38,529 nt of DNA from Subtercola sp. (GCA_025463765.1 JAODBC010000076.1:1-38529), one strand, 5' to 3'; shown: positions 31,986 through 38,529, counted from the stretch's first letter. Made by a program: numbers and translations. Notes: generated from the sequence alone by a model not told the origin.

Positions 31986-32008
31986 AGTCACCGCTTTCGA
32001 AGCAGCTG

Positions 32009-32815
32009 TCAGCCCGTCGCACCGTGTGGTGTAGCGGGGGCATCAGCTTCGAGGTTCGGTTCTGCTTCGGGCGTCAGGCCTTCAGGCCTGACGCTTTTTG
32101 CGTGGCGCCGCCATTTCAGGCGTAACACCGGCCATCCGCGGGTTGTCGCCTCGCGCAGCAGCGCCGCGTCGGCGTTCACGGCGACCGGATGCCCGACTGC
32201 ACTCAAGAGCGGCACGTCGTTGCTCGAGTCGGAGTACGCCCAGCAGTCCTCGAGGCGCGCACCGCTGCCGTAGGCGAGCCGGGCGGCCGCGTCGGCCTTC
32301 TCTTCTGCGTGCACCATCGGGCCGTCGAGGCGCCCCGTGAAGACGCCGTCGACCGTCTCGAACCGGGTCGCGCGGGCGCCGGTGAAGCCGAGCCGTTCGG
32401 CGATCACCTCGGCCACGATCTCGGCGGTCGCCGAGAGCAGCCAGACCTGGTGGCCGTCTCGCAGATGCTGCGCGGCGAGCTCGACGACCTCGGGCCACAG
32501 CCGGGCCTCGATCTGGCGTTGGTAGACCTCTTCGCCGAGCTCCCGAAGTTCGGCCTCGGTGTGCCCGGCCAGCATCTGCAGGGTGCGGCCCTTGGCTTTC
32601 TCGGTGTGCCGCATGTTCTCGCCCACGGCGATGAACCGTGCCTGCTGCCAGGTGAACGAGAGCACATCTGAAAGTTTCAGCAGCTTCAGGCGCCAGGCGC
32701 CCATGCCCACCAGGTACACGGTGGCGCCGCGAATCAATGTGTTGTCGATGTCGAAGAAGGCGATGACGGGGCTCTCGGCGGCGTTGCCCTGGGCAGTGTC
32801 GACCTCGTGCGTCAT
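32009..32815 (-). CDS. HAD-IB family phosphatase (SerB1/CicA-like)
   Basis: This 268-residue HAD hydrolase has motif I AFFDIDNTLIRG (the two catalytic Asp), motif II LLSATAEI (Ser), and motif IV YSDSSNDVPLLS. It matches M. tuberculosis SerB1 (Rv0505c) in type and neighbourhood; substrates of this branch are uncertain and may be phospholipid or phosphoserine-like. The ATG at 32815 has AAGGGGAA upstream. An ATG at 32941 stays open through a TGCNN repeat tract and would add 42 residues; a TAGCAT hexamer lies upstream of it. The 3' end reads through the terminator of the opposing bS22 gene. Confidence 0.88.
   Translation of the reverse strand: MTHEVDTAQGNAAESPVIAFFDIDNTLIRGATVYLVGMGAWRLKLLKLSDVLSFTWQQARFIAVGENMRHTEKAKGRTLQMLAGHTEAELRELGEEVYQRQIEARLWPEVVELAAQHLRDGHQVWLLSATAEIVAEVIAERLGFTGARATRFETVDGVFTGRLDGPMVHAEEKADAAARLAYGSGARLEDCWAYSDSSNDVPLLSAVGHPVAVNADAALLREATTRGWPVLRLKWRRHAKSVRPEGLTPEAEPNLEADAPATPHGATG
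32071..32099 (+). terminator. Intrinsic terminator for bS22, inside the HAD gene's 3' end
   Basis: GCGTCAGGCC-TTCA-GGCCTGACGC followed by TTTTT: a perfect 10-bp stem and T-run on the plus strand. On the minus strand the same bases encode the HAD protein's C-terminal AKSVRPEGLTP. Confidence 0.88.
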
Positions 32816-32832
32816 CGGTTCCCCTTCTGCCG

Positions 32833-32922
32833 GTGCGTTGCGTTGCGTTGTGCAGTGCAGTGCTTTGCAGTGCAGTGCAGTGCTGTTGTGCTGTGCAGTG
32901 CACTGCTGTGCAGTGCTGTGGA
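32833..32922. repeat. TGCNN pentanucleotide repeat tract
   Basis: About 17 units of five bases, mostly TGCAG, TGCTG and TGCGT, with two small interruptions. It lies between the two possible start codons of the HAD gene. Confidence 0.85.
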
Positions 32923-32955
32923 CGAGATGCTCGTTCGTCATCTGGGTACTCTTCG

Positions 32956-32961
32956 ATGCTA
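32956..32961 (-). promoter_or_regulatory. Candidate -10 for the HAD gene
   Basis: TAGCAT on the minus strand, 14 bases before ATG 32941 and about 140 before ATG 32815. It is divergent from the glutaredoxin promoter 18 bp away. Confidence 0.4.
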
Positions 32962-32979
32962 ACCCGTGGCCGCGCCGCG

Positions 32980-32985
32980 TAGGCT
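32980..32985 (+). promoter_or_regulatory. -10 hexamer for the glutaredoxin-like gene (leaderless)
   Basis: TAGGCT, six bases before the GTG at 32992. Confidence 0.5.
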
Positions 32986-32991
32986 TGGCGG

Positions 32992-33261
32992 GTGCCCCGC
33001 GCTGAACTCACCCTCATCGGCAAGCCTGGCTGCCATCTCTGCGACGACGCCCGCGAGGTGATCAAGGCGGTGGTCGCCGACGTCGAATCGCGGGCCGATG
33101 CGCCCGAGATCGTCGTGAGCGAACTGTCGATTCTCGACGACCAGGAGCTTTACGACGAACATGTCGAAGACATCCCGGTCATCACCATCAATGGCAAGGT
33201 GCACACGTTCTGGCGGGTCGACCCGGCTCGTCTCACCACAGCCTTATTAGGGGTTTCATGA
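32992..33261 (+). CDS. Glutaredoxin-family thiol protein
   Basis: This 89-residue thioredoxin-fold protein has ELTLIGKPGCHLCDDAREV, giving a CHLC redox motif, and the cis-proline region VEDIPVITINGKVHTFWRVD. It corresponds in size and position to M. tuberculosis Rv0508. It probably acts as a cytosolic dithiol reductant, perhaps with mycothiol, which actinobacteria use in place of glutathione. The stop overlaps the Dabb gene by 4 nt (ATGA). The GTG start is leaderless by position. Confidence 0.9.
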   Translation: MPRAELTLIGKPGCHLCDDAREVIKAVVADVESRADAPEIVVSELSILDDQELYDEHVEDIPVITINGKVHTFWRVDPARLTTALLGVS

Positions 33262-33557
33262 TTCGCCACATCGTCACGTTCAAACTGGCCGCCGAATCGG
33301 CCGAGACGCGCGCCGAGCAGGCGGCCTGGATCGCCGCACAGCTCGAGTCGCTGATCCCGCTTATTACTGAGATCCAGTCGCTGAGCATGGGCATCGACGT
33401 TCGGGTGACCCCGGCGAACGCCGACGTGGTTCTCGTTTCGGAGTTCGCCGATCACGCAGCCCTCGACGCCTACCAGGTGCACCCCGACCACGTACGCGTG
33501 AGCTCAGGCATCAAACCGCTGGTCGCGGTTCGTTCGGCCATCGACTACGAGGTCTGA
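33258..33557 (+). CDS. Dabb (stress-responsive A/B barrel) family protein
   Basis: This is a 99-residue protein with the dimeric alpha-beta barrel pattern: MIRHIVTFKLAAESAE at the start, SLSMGIDVRV in the middle and a FADHAALDAYQVHPDHVRV helix-strand typical of Dabb proteins. Some relatives are cyclases or stress proteins, but no function can be assigned here. It is translationally coupled to the glutaredoxin gene. Its stop codon lies inside the first unit of the 17-bp repeat array. Confidence 0.9.
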   Translation: MIRHIVTFKLAAESAETRAEQAAWIAAQLESLIPLITEIQSLSMGIDVRVTPANADVVLVSEFADHAALDAYQVHPDHVRVSSGIKPLVAVRSAIDYEV

Positions 33558-33741
33558 GGGTTTTGCACATCCGAGGGTGCTCCACGTCTGAGGGTGGTCC
33601 ACATATGAGGGTGCTCCACGGCTGAGGGTGCTCCATAACTGAGGGTGCTCGACGGCTGAGGATGCTTCCACATCTGCGGATGCTCCACGTCTGAGAGTTC
33701 TCCACACGTGCGGTGGTCCACGTCTGAGAGTTCTCCACAGG
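33555..33741. repeat. Array of eleven imperfect 17-bp direct repeats
   Basis: Consensus TGAGGGTGCTCCACGTC. Nine units are exactly 17 bp, one 18 and one 16. Units 3, 9 and 11 contain TGGTCCACA or TTCTCCACA, one base from the actinobacterial DnaA-box TTGTCCACA. The array fills the gap between the Dabb gene and radC. Confidence 0.88.
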
Positions 33742-33806
33742 CTCGCTTCCTTCGGGAGTTGTGCACCGATCTGACGTGAGGCTCGGTGCGGTGGATGCCC
33801 GGTCGA

Positions 33807-33812
33807 TAGCGT
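33807..33812 (+). promoter_or_regulatory. -10 hexamer for the radC-like gene (leaderless)
   Basis: TAGCGT, six bases before the ATG at 33819. Confidence 0.45.
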
Positions 33813-33818
33813 TTGGCC

Positions 33819-34622
33819 ATGAAATCGACCCGCGAATCACTCTGGGCCGCCCCGCCCGGTGACCGTCCGCGCGAGAAGCTGCAACGGCTGGGCCCCGCGG
33901 GGCTGAGCGACGCAGAACTGGTGGCGTTGGTACTCGGTACCGGCCTGCCGGGCGTGAATGTGCTCGACAGCGCCGCATCGCTGCTCGCCCAGGCGGGCGG
34001 GGTGCACGAACTGATGGTAATGACGGTGCGCGAGTTGCGTGCGCTCATGGGCGTCGGCATCGCGACCGCGGGGCGGGTGGTCGCGGTGTCAGAGCTGTGG
34101 CGCCGCGCCTACGACCCGCTTCCCGGCAGGCAGATCGAGCAGCCCGGCGACCTCGTCGACGTGGTGCGTGCTTTTGTGGCGATGCGCACCCCGCCGCCAC
34201 CCGCCCTCATGCCGCCCACCGTCGCGCCGCCCACCGTCACGCCACCCGAGGAATCTCCGCCGCCCGAGGAGCCCGAACCGGCTGGGGCGTTACCGACGCC
34301 CTCGACCTACATCGTGGTGGCCGACTCTGAGCTACGCGTGCGAGTGGTGGTTTCGCTCGCGCACGGCGAGGGTGAGAGCATTCCATCGCTCGTTCCGCGG
34401 GTGCTGCACGAGGTGCTCTACCGGGGAGGCAGTGCGTTCGCGCTGGCGGTGGTCGAGCATCCGAGTGCCCTGGCACCAGGCGGGGCATCAGTGCTCGGTA
34501 TGGAGCGGCGCGAAGAACTGCGAGCGTTGCGCGATGTGATGAAGCTCGCCGCATCGACCGTGGGCCTGCGCTACCTCTCGACCGTCGTCATCGGCCCCTC
34601 CGACTGGGACGTCGTTGACTGA
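33819..34622 (+). CDS. RadC-like protein with degenerate JAMM motif
   Basis: This 267-residue protein has a RadC N-terminal UPF0758 helix-hairpin-helix region (PREKLQRLGPAGLSDAELVA, VLGTGLPG) and a C-terminal MPN-like domain. The usual RadC metal motif HNHPSGDxxPSxxD reads VVEHPSALAPGGASVLGMER here: the first His and the Asp are missing, so a zinc peptidase-like site is unlikely. A 39-residue Pro/Glu-rich linker (residues 124-162) joins the domains. RadC's role in repair is itself unsettled. The ATG at 33819 is leaderless; TTG 33813 is an alternative. Confidence 0.8.
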   Translation: MKSTRESLWAAPPGDRPREKLQRLGPAGLSDAELVALVLGTGLPGVNVLDSAASLLAQAGGVHELMVMTVRELRALMGVGIATAGRVVAVSELWRRAYDPLPGRQIEQPGDLVDVVRAFVAMRTPPPPALMPPTVAPPTVTPPEESPPPEEPEPAGALPTPSTYIVVADSELRVRVVVSLAHGEGESIPSLVPRVLHEVLYRGGSAFALAVVEHPSALAPGGASVLGMERREELRALRDVMKLAASTVGLRYLSTVVIGPSDWDVVD

Positions 34623-34770
34623 GCGCGCCGCCCCCGACGGTGTCGCCCGCGAAACAAGACAGGTGCGCCGAATTGAGGTCGGCGTACCCGCCGCATATCG
34701 CCAGAGGTGGCTCACGAGACGTGTTCGCAACCGTGCCATGTGCAGCTGGCAGCCGATTGGGAGATACGCC
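34623..34770. other. Gap between convergent radC and aspS
   Basis: 148 bp with no gene. Parts (CAGGTGCGCCGAATTGAGGTCGG) resemble, in reverse complement, the spacer at about 23530-23575 between the two repeat arrays, so it may be a worn fragment of the same repeat family. Confidence 0.4.
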
Positions 34771-36099
34771 CTAGGGCTGGAGGCGGGTCGGGCCGCGAAA
34801 GAGGTACGTGACCTCGCGCAGATTGCCCTGGTGCAGCATGAGCATCAGCACGCGGGCGAGGCCCATGCCGAATCCTCCGTGCGGCGGCACGCCGTAGCGA
34901 AAGAAGTCGAAGTAGTAGTCGAGCTGTTCTGGCTCGAGGCCTTTTTCGACGGCCTGCGCCTCGAGAACGTCGACGCGGTGCTCACGCTGAGCCCCGGTCG
35001 TGATCTCGGTGCCGCGGTAGATGAGGTCGTAGCTTTTGGTCAGGCCCGGGTTCTCGTCACTGCGCATGTGATAGAACGGCCGGATGCTCGCGGGGTAGTC
35101 GGTGAGAAACACGAACTCATGGCCGAACGTCTCGTACGCGTAGGCGGCGATCTGGCGTTCGCCCTCGGGGTCCATGTCGTCGTCGTTGCGGTCGACCACG
35201 TGACCGCGCGCGGCCACGATCTCTTTCGCCTCAAGCAGTGGAATGCGCGGGAACGGGATGCTCGGTACCACCACGTCGACATCGAAGAGTTCTTTGATCT
35301 CTGCGCCGTGCTTCGCGGCGACCGCCGTGAACCCGGCCACGAGCAGCTCTTCTTGCATGCGCATGACGTCTTCGTGGCTGTCGATCCAGCTGATCTCGGC
35401 GTCGACGCCCGTGTACTCCGTGGCGTGCCGCGAGGTGAACGACGGGTCGGCGCGGAACACCGGGCCGATGTCGAAGATCTTGCCGAAGCCGGCGGACTGC
35501 GCCATCTGCTTGAAGAACTGCGGGCTCTGCGCGAGGTAGGCGGTGGTGTCGAAGTAGTCGAGCTTAAAAAGCTCCGCGTTCGACTCCGACGGGCTCGCCA
35601 TCAGCTTGGGGGTGTGGATCTCGACGTAGTCGCGTTCGATCCAATAGGTACGGAAAGCGTGTTCGAGCGTCGTCTGAATGCGAAAGATGAGCGCGTTGCG
35701 CGGAACACGCAGGTCGAGAAAACGCCAGTCCATACGCTTGTCGATGCCGCTGTCGGGCGCGATCGGCGTCTCGGGGTTGGCGAGCGTTGCAACCGTGAGC
35801 GACTCGAGCTTGACCTCGATGCCGCCGAGCTTGACGCGTTCGTCGTGCTTCAGCTGGCCGGTCACGCTGACGAACGAGCCCTGGGTCAGGGCAGAGATCG
35901 TGGTGGCGGGCTCGTCGGCGATGACCGCGCCGTCGGCGTCGGAGTTGCGCGGATTGACCAACTGAACCGCGCCGCTCTCGTCGCGCAGAACGACGAACTG
36001 CACCTTTTTCTGGTCACGAACCGTCTCGACCCACCCCGAAACGCTGACGGGGCCGTCGGAGAGAGCTGCGAGATCTTTGATGAGTACACGTTCAGTCAC
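34771..36099 (-). CDS. aspS: Aspartyl-tRNA synthetase, archaeal/non-discriminating type
   Basis: This 442-residue class IIb synthetase has an OB-fold anticodon domain (VSVSGWVETVRDQKKVQFVVLR), motif 2 in FRADPSFTSRHATEYTGVDAE read in overlapping parts, and motif 3 GFGMGLARVLML. At about 440 residues it lacks the GAD insertion of standard bacterial AspRS (about 590), so it is the archaeal/eukaryal form, often annotated aspartate-tRNA(Asn) ligase. If non-discriminating it would also charge tRNA-Asn with Asp for GatCAB. I chose GTG 36099, eight bases after a TAGACT; TTG 36108 is the alternative. It converges on radC. Confidence 0.92.
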   Translation of the reverse strand: MTERVLIKDLAALSDGPVSVSGWVETVRDQKKVQFVVLRDESGAVQLVNPRNSDADGAVIADEPATTISALTQGSFVSVTGQLKHDERVKLGGIEVKLESLTVATLANPETPIAPDSGIDKRMDWRFLDLRVPRNALIFRIQTTLEHAFRTYWIERDYVEIHTPKLMASPSESNAELFKLDYFDTTAYLAQSPQFFKQMAQSAGFGKIFDIGPVFRADPSFTSRHATEYTGVDAEISWIDSHEDVMRMQEELLVAGFTAVAAKHGAEIKELFDVDVVVPSIPFPRIPLLEAKEIVAARGHVVDRNDDDMDPEGERQIAAYAYETFGHEFVFLTDYPASIRPFYHMRSDENPGLTKSYDLIYRGTEITTGAQREHRVDVLEAQAVEKGLEPEQLDYYFDFFRYGVPPHGGFGMGLARVLMLMLHQGNLREVTYLFRGPTRLQP

Positions 36100-36107
36100 G
36101 GTCAGCA

Positions 36108-36113
36108 AGTCTA
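36108..36113 (-). promoter_or_regulatory. -10 hexamer for aspS (leaderless)
   Basis: TAGACT on the minus strand, eight bases before the GTG at 36099 and overlapping the alternative TTG. Confidence 0.4.
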
Positions 36114-36195
36114 CGCGGGTGCGTCGGTGACGCTGACGGGAGCCTGGCCAGGCGAGACGCCCACCGGTGCGGGAGGCGTCTCGTGCGGCCGGTGC

Positions 36196-36327
36196 TTACG
36201 GCAGGCGGCGAAAATACGCGCGGTTCGCCACGCGGCCGTAACCGTCGGTCGCGGTCTGAACGAGTGCCGCGACGATGCCCACGAGAGCGATGAAACCGAA
36301 GATGCTGAGGAAGATGATGAGTGCCAT
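36196..36327 (-). CDS. 43-residue single-pass membrane protein
   Basis: This short ORF encodes MALIIFLSIFGFIALVGIV with a continuing hydrophobic stretch (residues 2-23), then a polar, basic tail ending RVANRAYFRRLP. The N-terminus would span the membrane once with a cytosolic basic tail. AAAGGA lies 6-7 nt before the ATG, a good ribosome site. I know no function. It lies just upstream of aspS on the same strand, with its own AT-rich upstream region. Microproteins like this often bind larger membrane partners, but no partner is evident. Confidence 0.65.
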   Translation of the reverse strand: MALIIFLSIFGFIALVGIVAALVQTATDGYGRVANRAYFRRLP

Positions 36328-36371
36328 GAGAAATCCTTTCAACGCTTATTTTTGCAGCGACAACCATTCAG

Positions 36372-36400
36372 CACAATCGCTTTTTCTTACACTGATTGTG
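36372..36400. promoter_or_regulatory. Inverted repeat CACAATC-N15-GATTGTG
   Basis: Perfect 7-bp arms in the AT-richest gap of the right-hand part, between the small membrane protein and the divergent phosphatase. It could be a regulator site. Confidence 0.35.
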
Positions 36401-36464
36401 TAGCTTGGCTTCATTACTTATGCAGCGTTCAGGTGCTGAGCAGCTTCGTGACTTCTACGCTCCG

Positions 36465-36470
36465 TAAACT
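36465..36470 (+). promoter_or_regulatory. -10 hexamer for the cytochrome c cluster (leaderless)
   Basis: TAAACT, seven bases before the GTG at 36478. Confidence 0.5.
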
Positions 36471-36477
36471 AAGTGGC

Positions 36478-37122
36478 GTGGTAGCCAGCCAACTTCATCT
36501 CGTGCGTCACGGCGAGGTCTTCAATCCCGAGCACGTGCTGTACGGCCGCCTGCCCGGATTCGGTCTCTCTGATCTCGGAAGGCAGATCGCGCAGTCCGCC
36601 GCCGACGAACTCGTCGCCCGCGACCGCGCCGTTTCGGCCCTTTTCGCCTCCCCCCTGCAGCGGGCGCAAGAGTCGGCCGCTCCGATCGAGGCGGCATTCA
36701 CTCTGCCGATTCAGACCGAGCCGCGCATCATCGAGCCCACGAACAAGTTCGAGGGCATGAGCCCGCAGATGCGTAACAAGGCGCTTCGTCACCCGAAGAA
36801 CTGGTCGTGGGTGGCCAATCCCTTCAAGCCGAGCTGGGGCGAGGCCTACAACAGCGTCACGACGCGCATGCTCGCGGCGATGCACGATGCCTTCGATTCG
36901 GTCGAGGGCGGTGACGTCATCATGGTCAGCCACCAGCTGCCCATCTGGGCGACCCACCTCGAAGTGGCGGGCGAACATCTCTGGCACGACCCGCGCAAGC
37001 GCCGCTGCAACCTCTCGAGCATCACCACCTTCGAACGCATCGGCGGGCTGTTCGTCGAGGTCGGTTACGAAGACCCGGCCGCAGATCTGCTGGCCGAGGC
37101 CGTCGACGATGGGGCAGTCTGA
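36478..37122 (+). CDS. Histidine phosphatase family protein (Rv0525-like)
   Basis: This 214-residue protein has the RHG motif in HLVRHGEVFNPEHVLYGR, a Glu-bearing EPTNKFEGM middle and VSHQLPIWATHLEV with the second His. It corresponds in place to M. tuberculosis Rv0525, upstream of the cytochrome c maturation genes. The start is GTG 36478, leaderless by position; a very long frame upstream only shadows aspS. The gene is followed by the TlpA/ResA-like gene after one base, so they form an operon. Its link to cytochrome assembly is only by context. Confidence 0.88.
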   Translation: MVASQLHLVRHGEVFNPEHVLYGRLPGFGLSDLGRQIAQSAADELVARDRAVSALFASPLQRAQESAAPIEAAFTLPIQTEPRIIEPTNKFEGMSPQMRNKALRHPKNWSWVANPFKPSWGEAYNSVTTRMLAAMHDAFDSVEGGDVIMVSHQLPIWATHLEVAGEHLWHDPRKRRCNLSSITTFERIGGLFVEVGYEDPAADLLAEAVDDGAV

Positions 37123-37123
37123 C

Positions 37124-37720
37124 GTGAAGCTTCGACGTACCCTTCTTGCGATGACGGCTGCCGCCATTGCGCTCGTCGTGTTTGCCGGATGCTCGAGCGA
37201 CCCTCTCGCAGACCAGTATCGAAGCGGTGACAACAAGCAGTACATCGCCGGCGACGGCACGGTCACCGAGATCGCCGCAGAGAACCGCGGCGCCGTGGTC
37301 AACTTCACTGGCACCACGCAAGACGGCTCGACCGTGGACTCCAGCCAGTACCTCGGCCAGGTGCTCGTGCTGAACTTCTGGTACGCCGGTTGCGCCCCCT
37401 GCCGCGCCGAAGCCCCGGCCCTGCAGACGCTGAACGCGAAGTACACCGGCGACGGCGCGACTTTCCTCGGCGTGAACGTGCGCGACCAGCCGGCGACCGC
37501 CGTCGCGTTCGACACCTCGTTCGGCATCACCTACAACTCCGTCATCGACACCAACGGTGCCGTGCAGCTGGCGTTGAGCGGGCAGGTGGCTCCGGATGCG
37601 GTGCCCACCACGCTCGTCATCGACAAGAAGGGCCGGGTCGCCGCGCGCATCCTGGGCCAGGCGACCGCTCCCGACATTCTCGACACGCTGATCGGCGACG
37701 CCGTCGCTGAGAAGAGCTGA
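37124..37720 (+). CDS. resA: TlpA/ResA-like thioredoxin-fold lipoprotein
   Basis: This 198-residue extracytoplasmic thiol protein has a signal peptide (KLRRTLLAMTAAAIALVVF) ending in a lipobox FAGC, so Cys becomes the lipid anchor. The thioredoxin domain carries LNFWYAGCAPCRAE (CAPC active site) and the cis-Pro VPTTLVID. It would keep apocytochrome c thiols reduced for haem attachment, using electrons from CcdA. The start is GTG 37124; ATG 37109 is possible and overlaps the phosphatase. It matches M. tuberculosis Rv0526 in position. Confidence 0.9.
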   Translation: MKLRRTLLAMTAAAIALVVFAGCSSDPLADQYRSGDNKQYIAGDGTVTEIAAENRGAVVNFTGTTQDGSTVDSSQYLGQVLVLNFWYAGCAPCRAEAPALQTLNAKYTGDGATFLGVNVRDQPATAVAFDTSFGITYNSVIDTNGAVQLALSGQVAPDAVPTTLVIDKKGRVAARILGQATAPDILDTLIGDAVAEKS

Positions 37721-37724
37721 CCGC

Positions 37725-38468
37725 GTGGTCAATCCGTTCGCCAACGCGGTTCTGAACGGCCAGCTCATCGTGGCGATTCCCATCGCGATGCTGGCAGGTT
37801 TAGTCTCGTTCGCTTCTCCGTGTGTTCTGCCGCTCGTGCCCGGTTACTTGGCCTATGTCGGCGGGCTGAGCGATCCTAGCGCTGTGCGCAATCGCCGCCG
37901 CGTGCTGCTCGGCATCAGCCTGTTCGTGCTCGGATTCTCGCTGGTCTTCGTCTCGGCGTCTGCCCTGTTCGGCGCGCTCGGCGTGTGGCTTCTGGTCTGG
38001 GGTGACGTCATCACCCGGGTGCTCGGCGTCGTCGTGATTCTGCTCGGGCTCGTCTTCATCGGGCAGTTCAGCTTCATGCAGCGCACGTTCAAGCCATCGT
38101 GGCGCCCCGCCACGGGGCTCGCGGGCGCCCCCATTCTCGGCATCGTCTTCGGCCTCGGCTGGACCCCGTGCATCGGCCCGACGCTCGGTGCGATTCAGGC
38201 CCTCAGCCTGACCGGCGGTTCGGCGGCAAGCGGTGCGCTGCTCGGCCTCTTCTACTGCCTCGGGCTCGGAATTCCGTTTCTCTTAGTGGCGCTCGGCCTG
38301 AACTGGATGACCCACACGGTCAAATTCCTCAAACGGCATATTCGAGCCATCAACATTCTGGGGGGTGCGGGCCTGGTCGTCATCGGCATTCTGATGGTGA
38401 GTGGCCTCTGGACCATCTGGACCTACCAACTGCAGGCGGTGATCACCGGTTTTGTCCCGGCCATCTGA
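37725..38468 (+). CDS. ccdA: Cytochrome c biogenesis protein CcdA
   Basis: This 247-residue protein has six predicted transmembrane helices. The two redox cysteines lie in SFASPCVLPLVPGYLAY (helix 1) and GWTPCIGPTLGAIQAL (helix 4). CcdA moves electrons from cytosolic thioredoxin to the outside thiol protein, here the ResA-like lipoprotein. The GTG start is 4 nt after the resA stop. ResB- and CcsA-type genes would be expected just beyond the window, as in Rv0528-Rv0529. Confidence 0.95.
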   Translation: MVNPFANAVLNGQLIVAIPIAMLAGLVSFASPCVLPLVPGYLAYVGGLSDPSAVRNRRRVLLGISLFVLGFSLVFVSASALFGALGVWLLVWGDVITRVLGVVVILLGLVFIGQFSFMQRTFKPSWRPATGLAGAPILGIVFGLGWTPCIGPTLGAIQALSLTGGSAASGALLGLFYCLGLGIPFLLVALGLNWMTHTVKFLKRHIRAINILGGAGLVVIGILMVSGLWTIWTYQLQAVITGFVPAI

Positions 38469-38529
38469 TCATTTCGATTCGCCGGCGCCGCAGGCGCCAG
38501 CGCCCGACGACGACGGAAACATCGTTCAG
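38469..38529. other. Window edge after ccdA, with GC-rich hairpin
   Basis: GGCGCC-GCA-GGCGCC (38484-38498) forms a small hairpin right after ccdA. It resembles the first hairpin of the dispersed repeat. The window ends before the next gene can be seen. Confidence 0.4.

Noticed and set aside
33555..33741. CRISPR array
   Set aside because: Repeats are 17 bp, directly adjacent without spacers, and imperfect. No cas genes are present.
34615..36477. 835-codon plus-strand frame running through aspS into the histidine phosphatase
   Set aside because: Its first 620 codons are the antisense shadow of aspS. The real gene starts at GTG 36478, with its own -10.

Overview
High-GC (roughly two-thirds G+C) chromosomal DNA from an aerobic actinobacterium. 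Many genes start with GTG or TTG. Gene content and order fit the Microbacteriaceae (Leifsonia/Subtercola/Frigoribacterium-like); I infer the family, but not a genus, from sequence alone. No tRNA or rRNA gene, IS element, prophage or CRISPR array was seen.

Layout. (1) 1-3230: a histidine phosphatase, a small HicA-like protein and a RecQ helicase, all minus strand. (2) 3231-14311: a lipid locus in two divergent blocks. Minus-strand genes, in transcription order, are a diiron-protein paralog, a fatty acyl-CoA reductase fused to a HAD phosphatase, a LarA-like protein and a PlsC acyltransferase; then, after a gap, an intact ferritin-like diiron enzyme and a lipid kinase. Plus-strand genes are an SDR reductase, a second PlsC acyltransferase and a clear alkyl-dihydroxyacetonephosphate synthase (AGPS). 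Together they could supply nearly every step of ether-lipid, and perhaps plasmalogen, synthesis. This is the best candidate for an undescribed system in the window. (3) 14534-22629: accessory metabolic genes: an EEP-family phosphoesterase, an F420/LLM oxidoreductase with an apparent frameshift, a zinc alcohol dehydrogenase, a dienelactone hydrolase, a sulfite-oxidase-like/FNR pair, and a MarR-photolyase operon. (4) 22630-24000: 1.4 kb without genes. It holds an operator-like palindrome, a possible short RNA, and four 114-bp repeat modules facing about four inverted copies of the same module. (5) 24001-38529: a winged-helix regulator, upp, tadA, a CDF transporter, proC, the KtrAB K+ system, an ArsR regulator, a BldC-like HTH protein, bS22, a HAD phosphatase, glutaredoxin-like and Dabb proteins, a degenerate RadC, an archaeal-type AspRS, a tiny membrane protein, and the start of a cytochrome c maturation cluster (phosphatase, TlpA/ResA-like lipoprotein, CcdA). 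The order proC - HTH - bS22 - HAD - glutaredoxin - phosphatase - thioredoxin-like - ccdA loosely matches Mycobacterium tuberculosis Rv0500-Rv0527.

Shared signals. At least eleven genes have a TAnnnT hexamer 6-8 nt before an ATG/GTG codon and no Shine-Dalgarno sequence, which predicts leaderless transcripts. A dispersed repeat with a covarying hairpin sits in several intergenic gaps. Several proteins carry low-complexity insertions or tails made of short tandem repeats.
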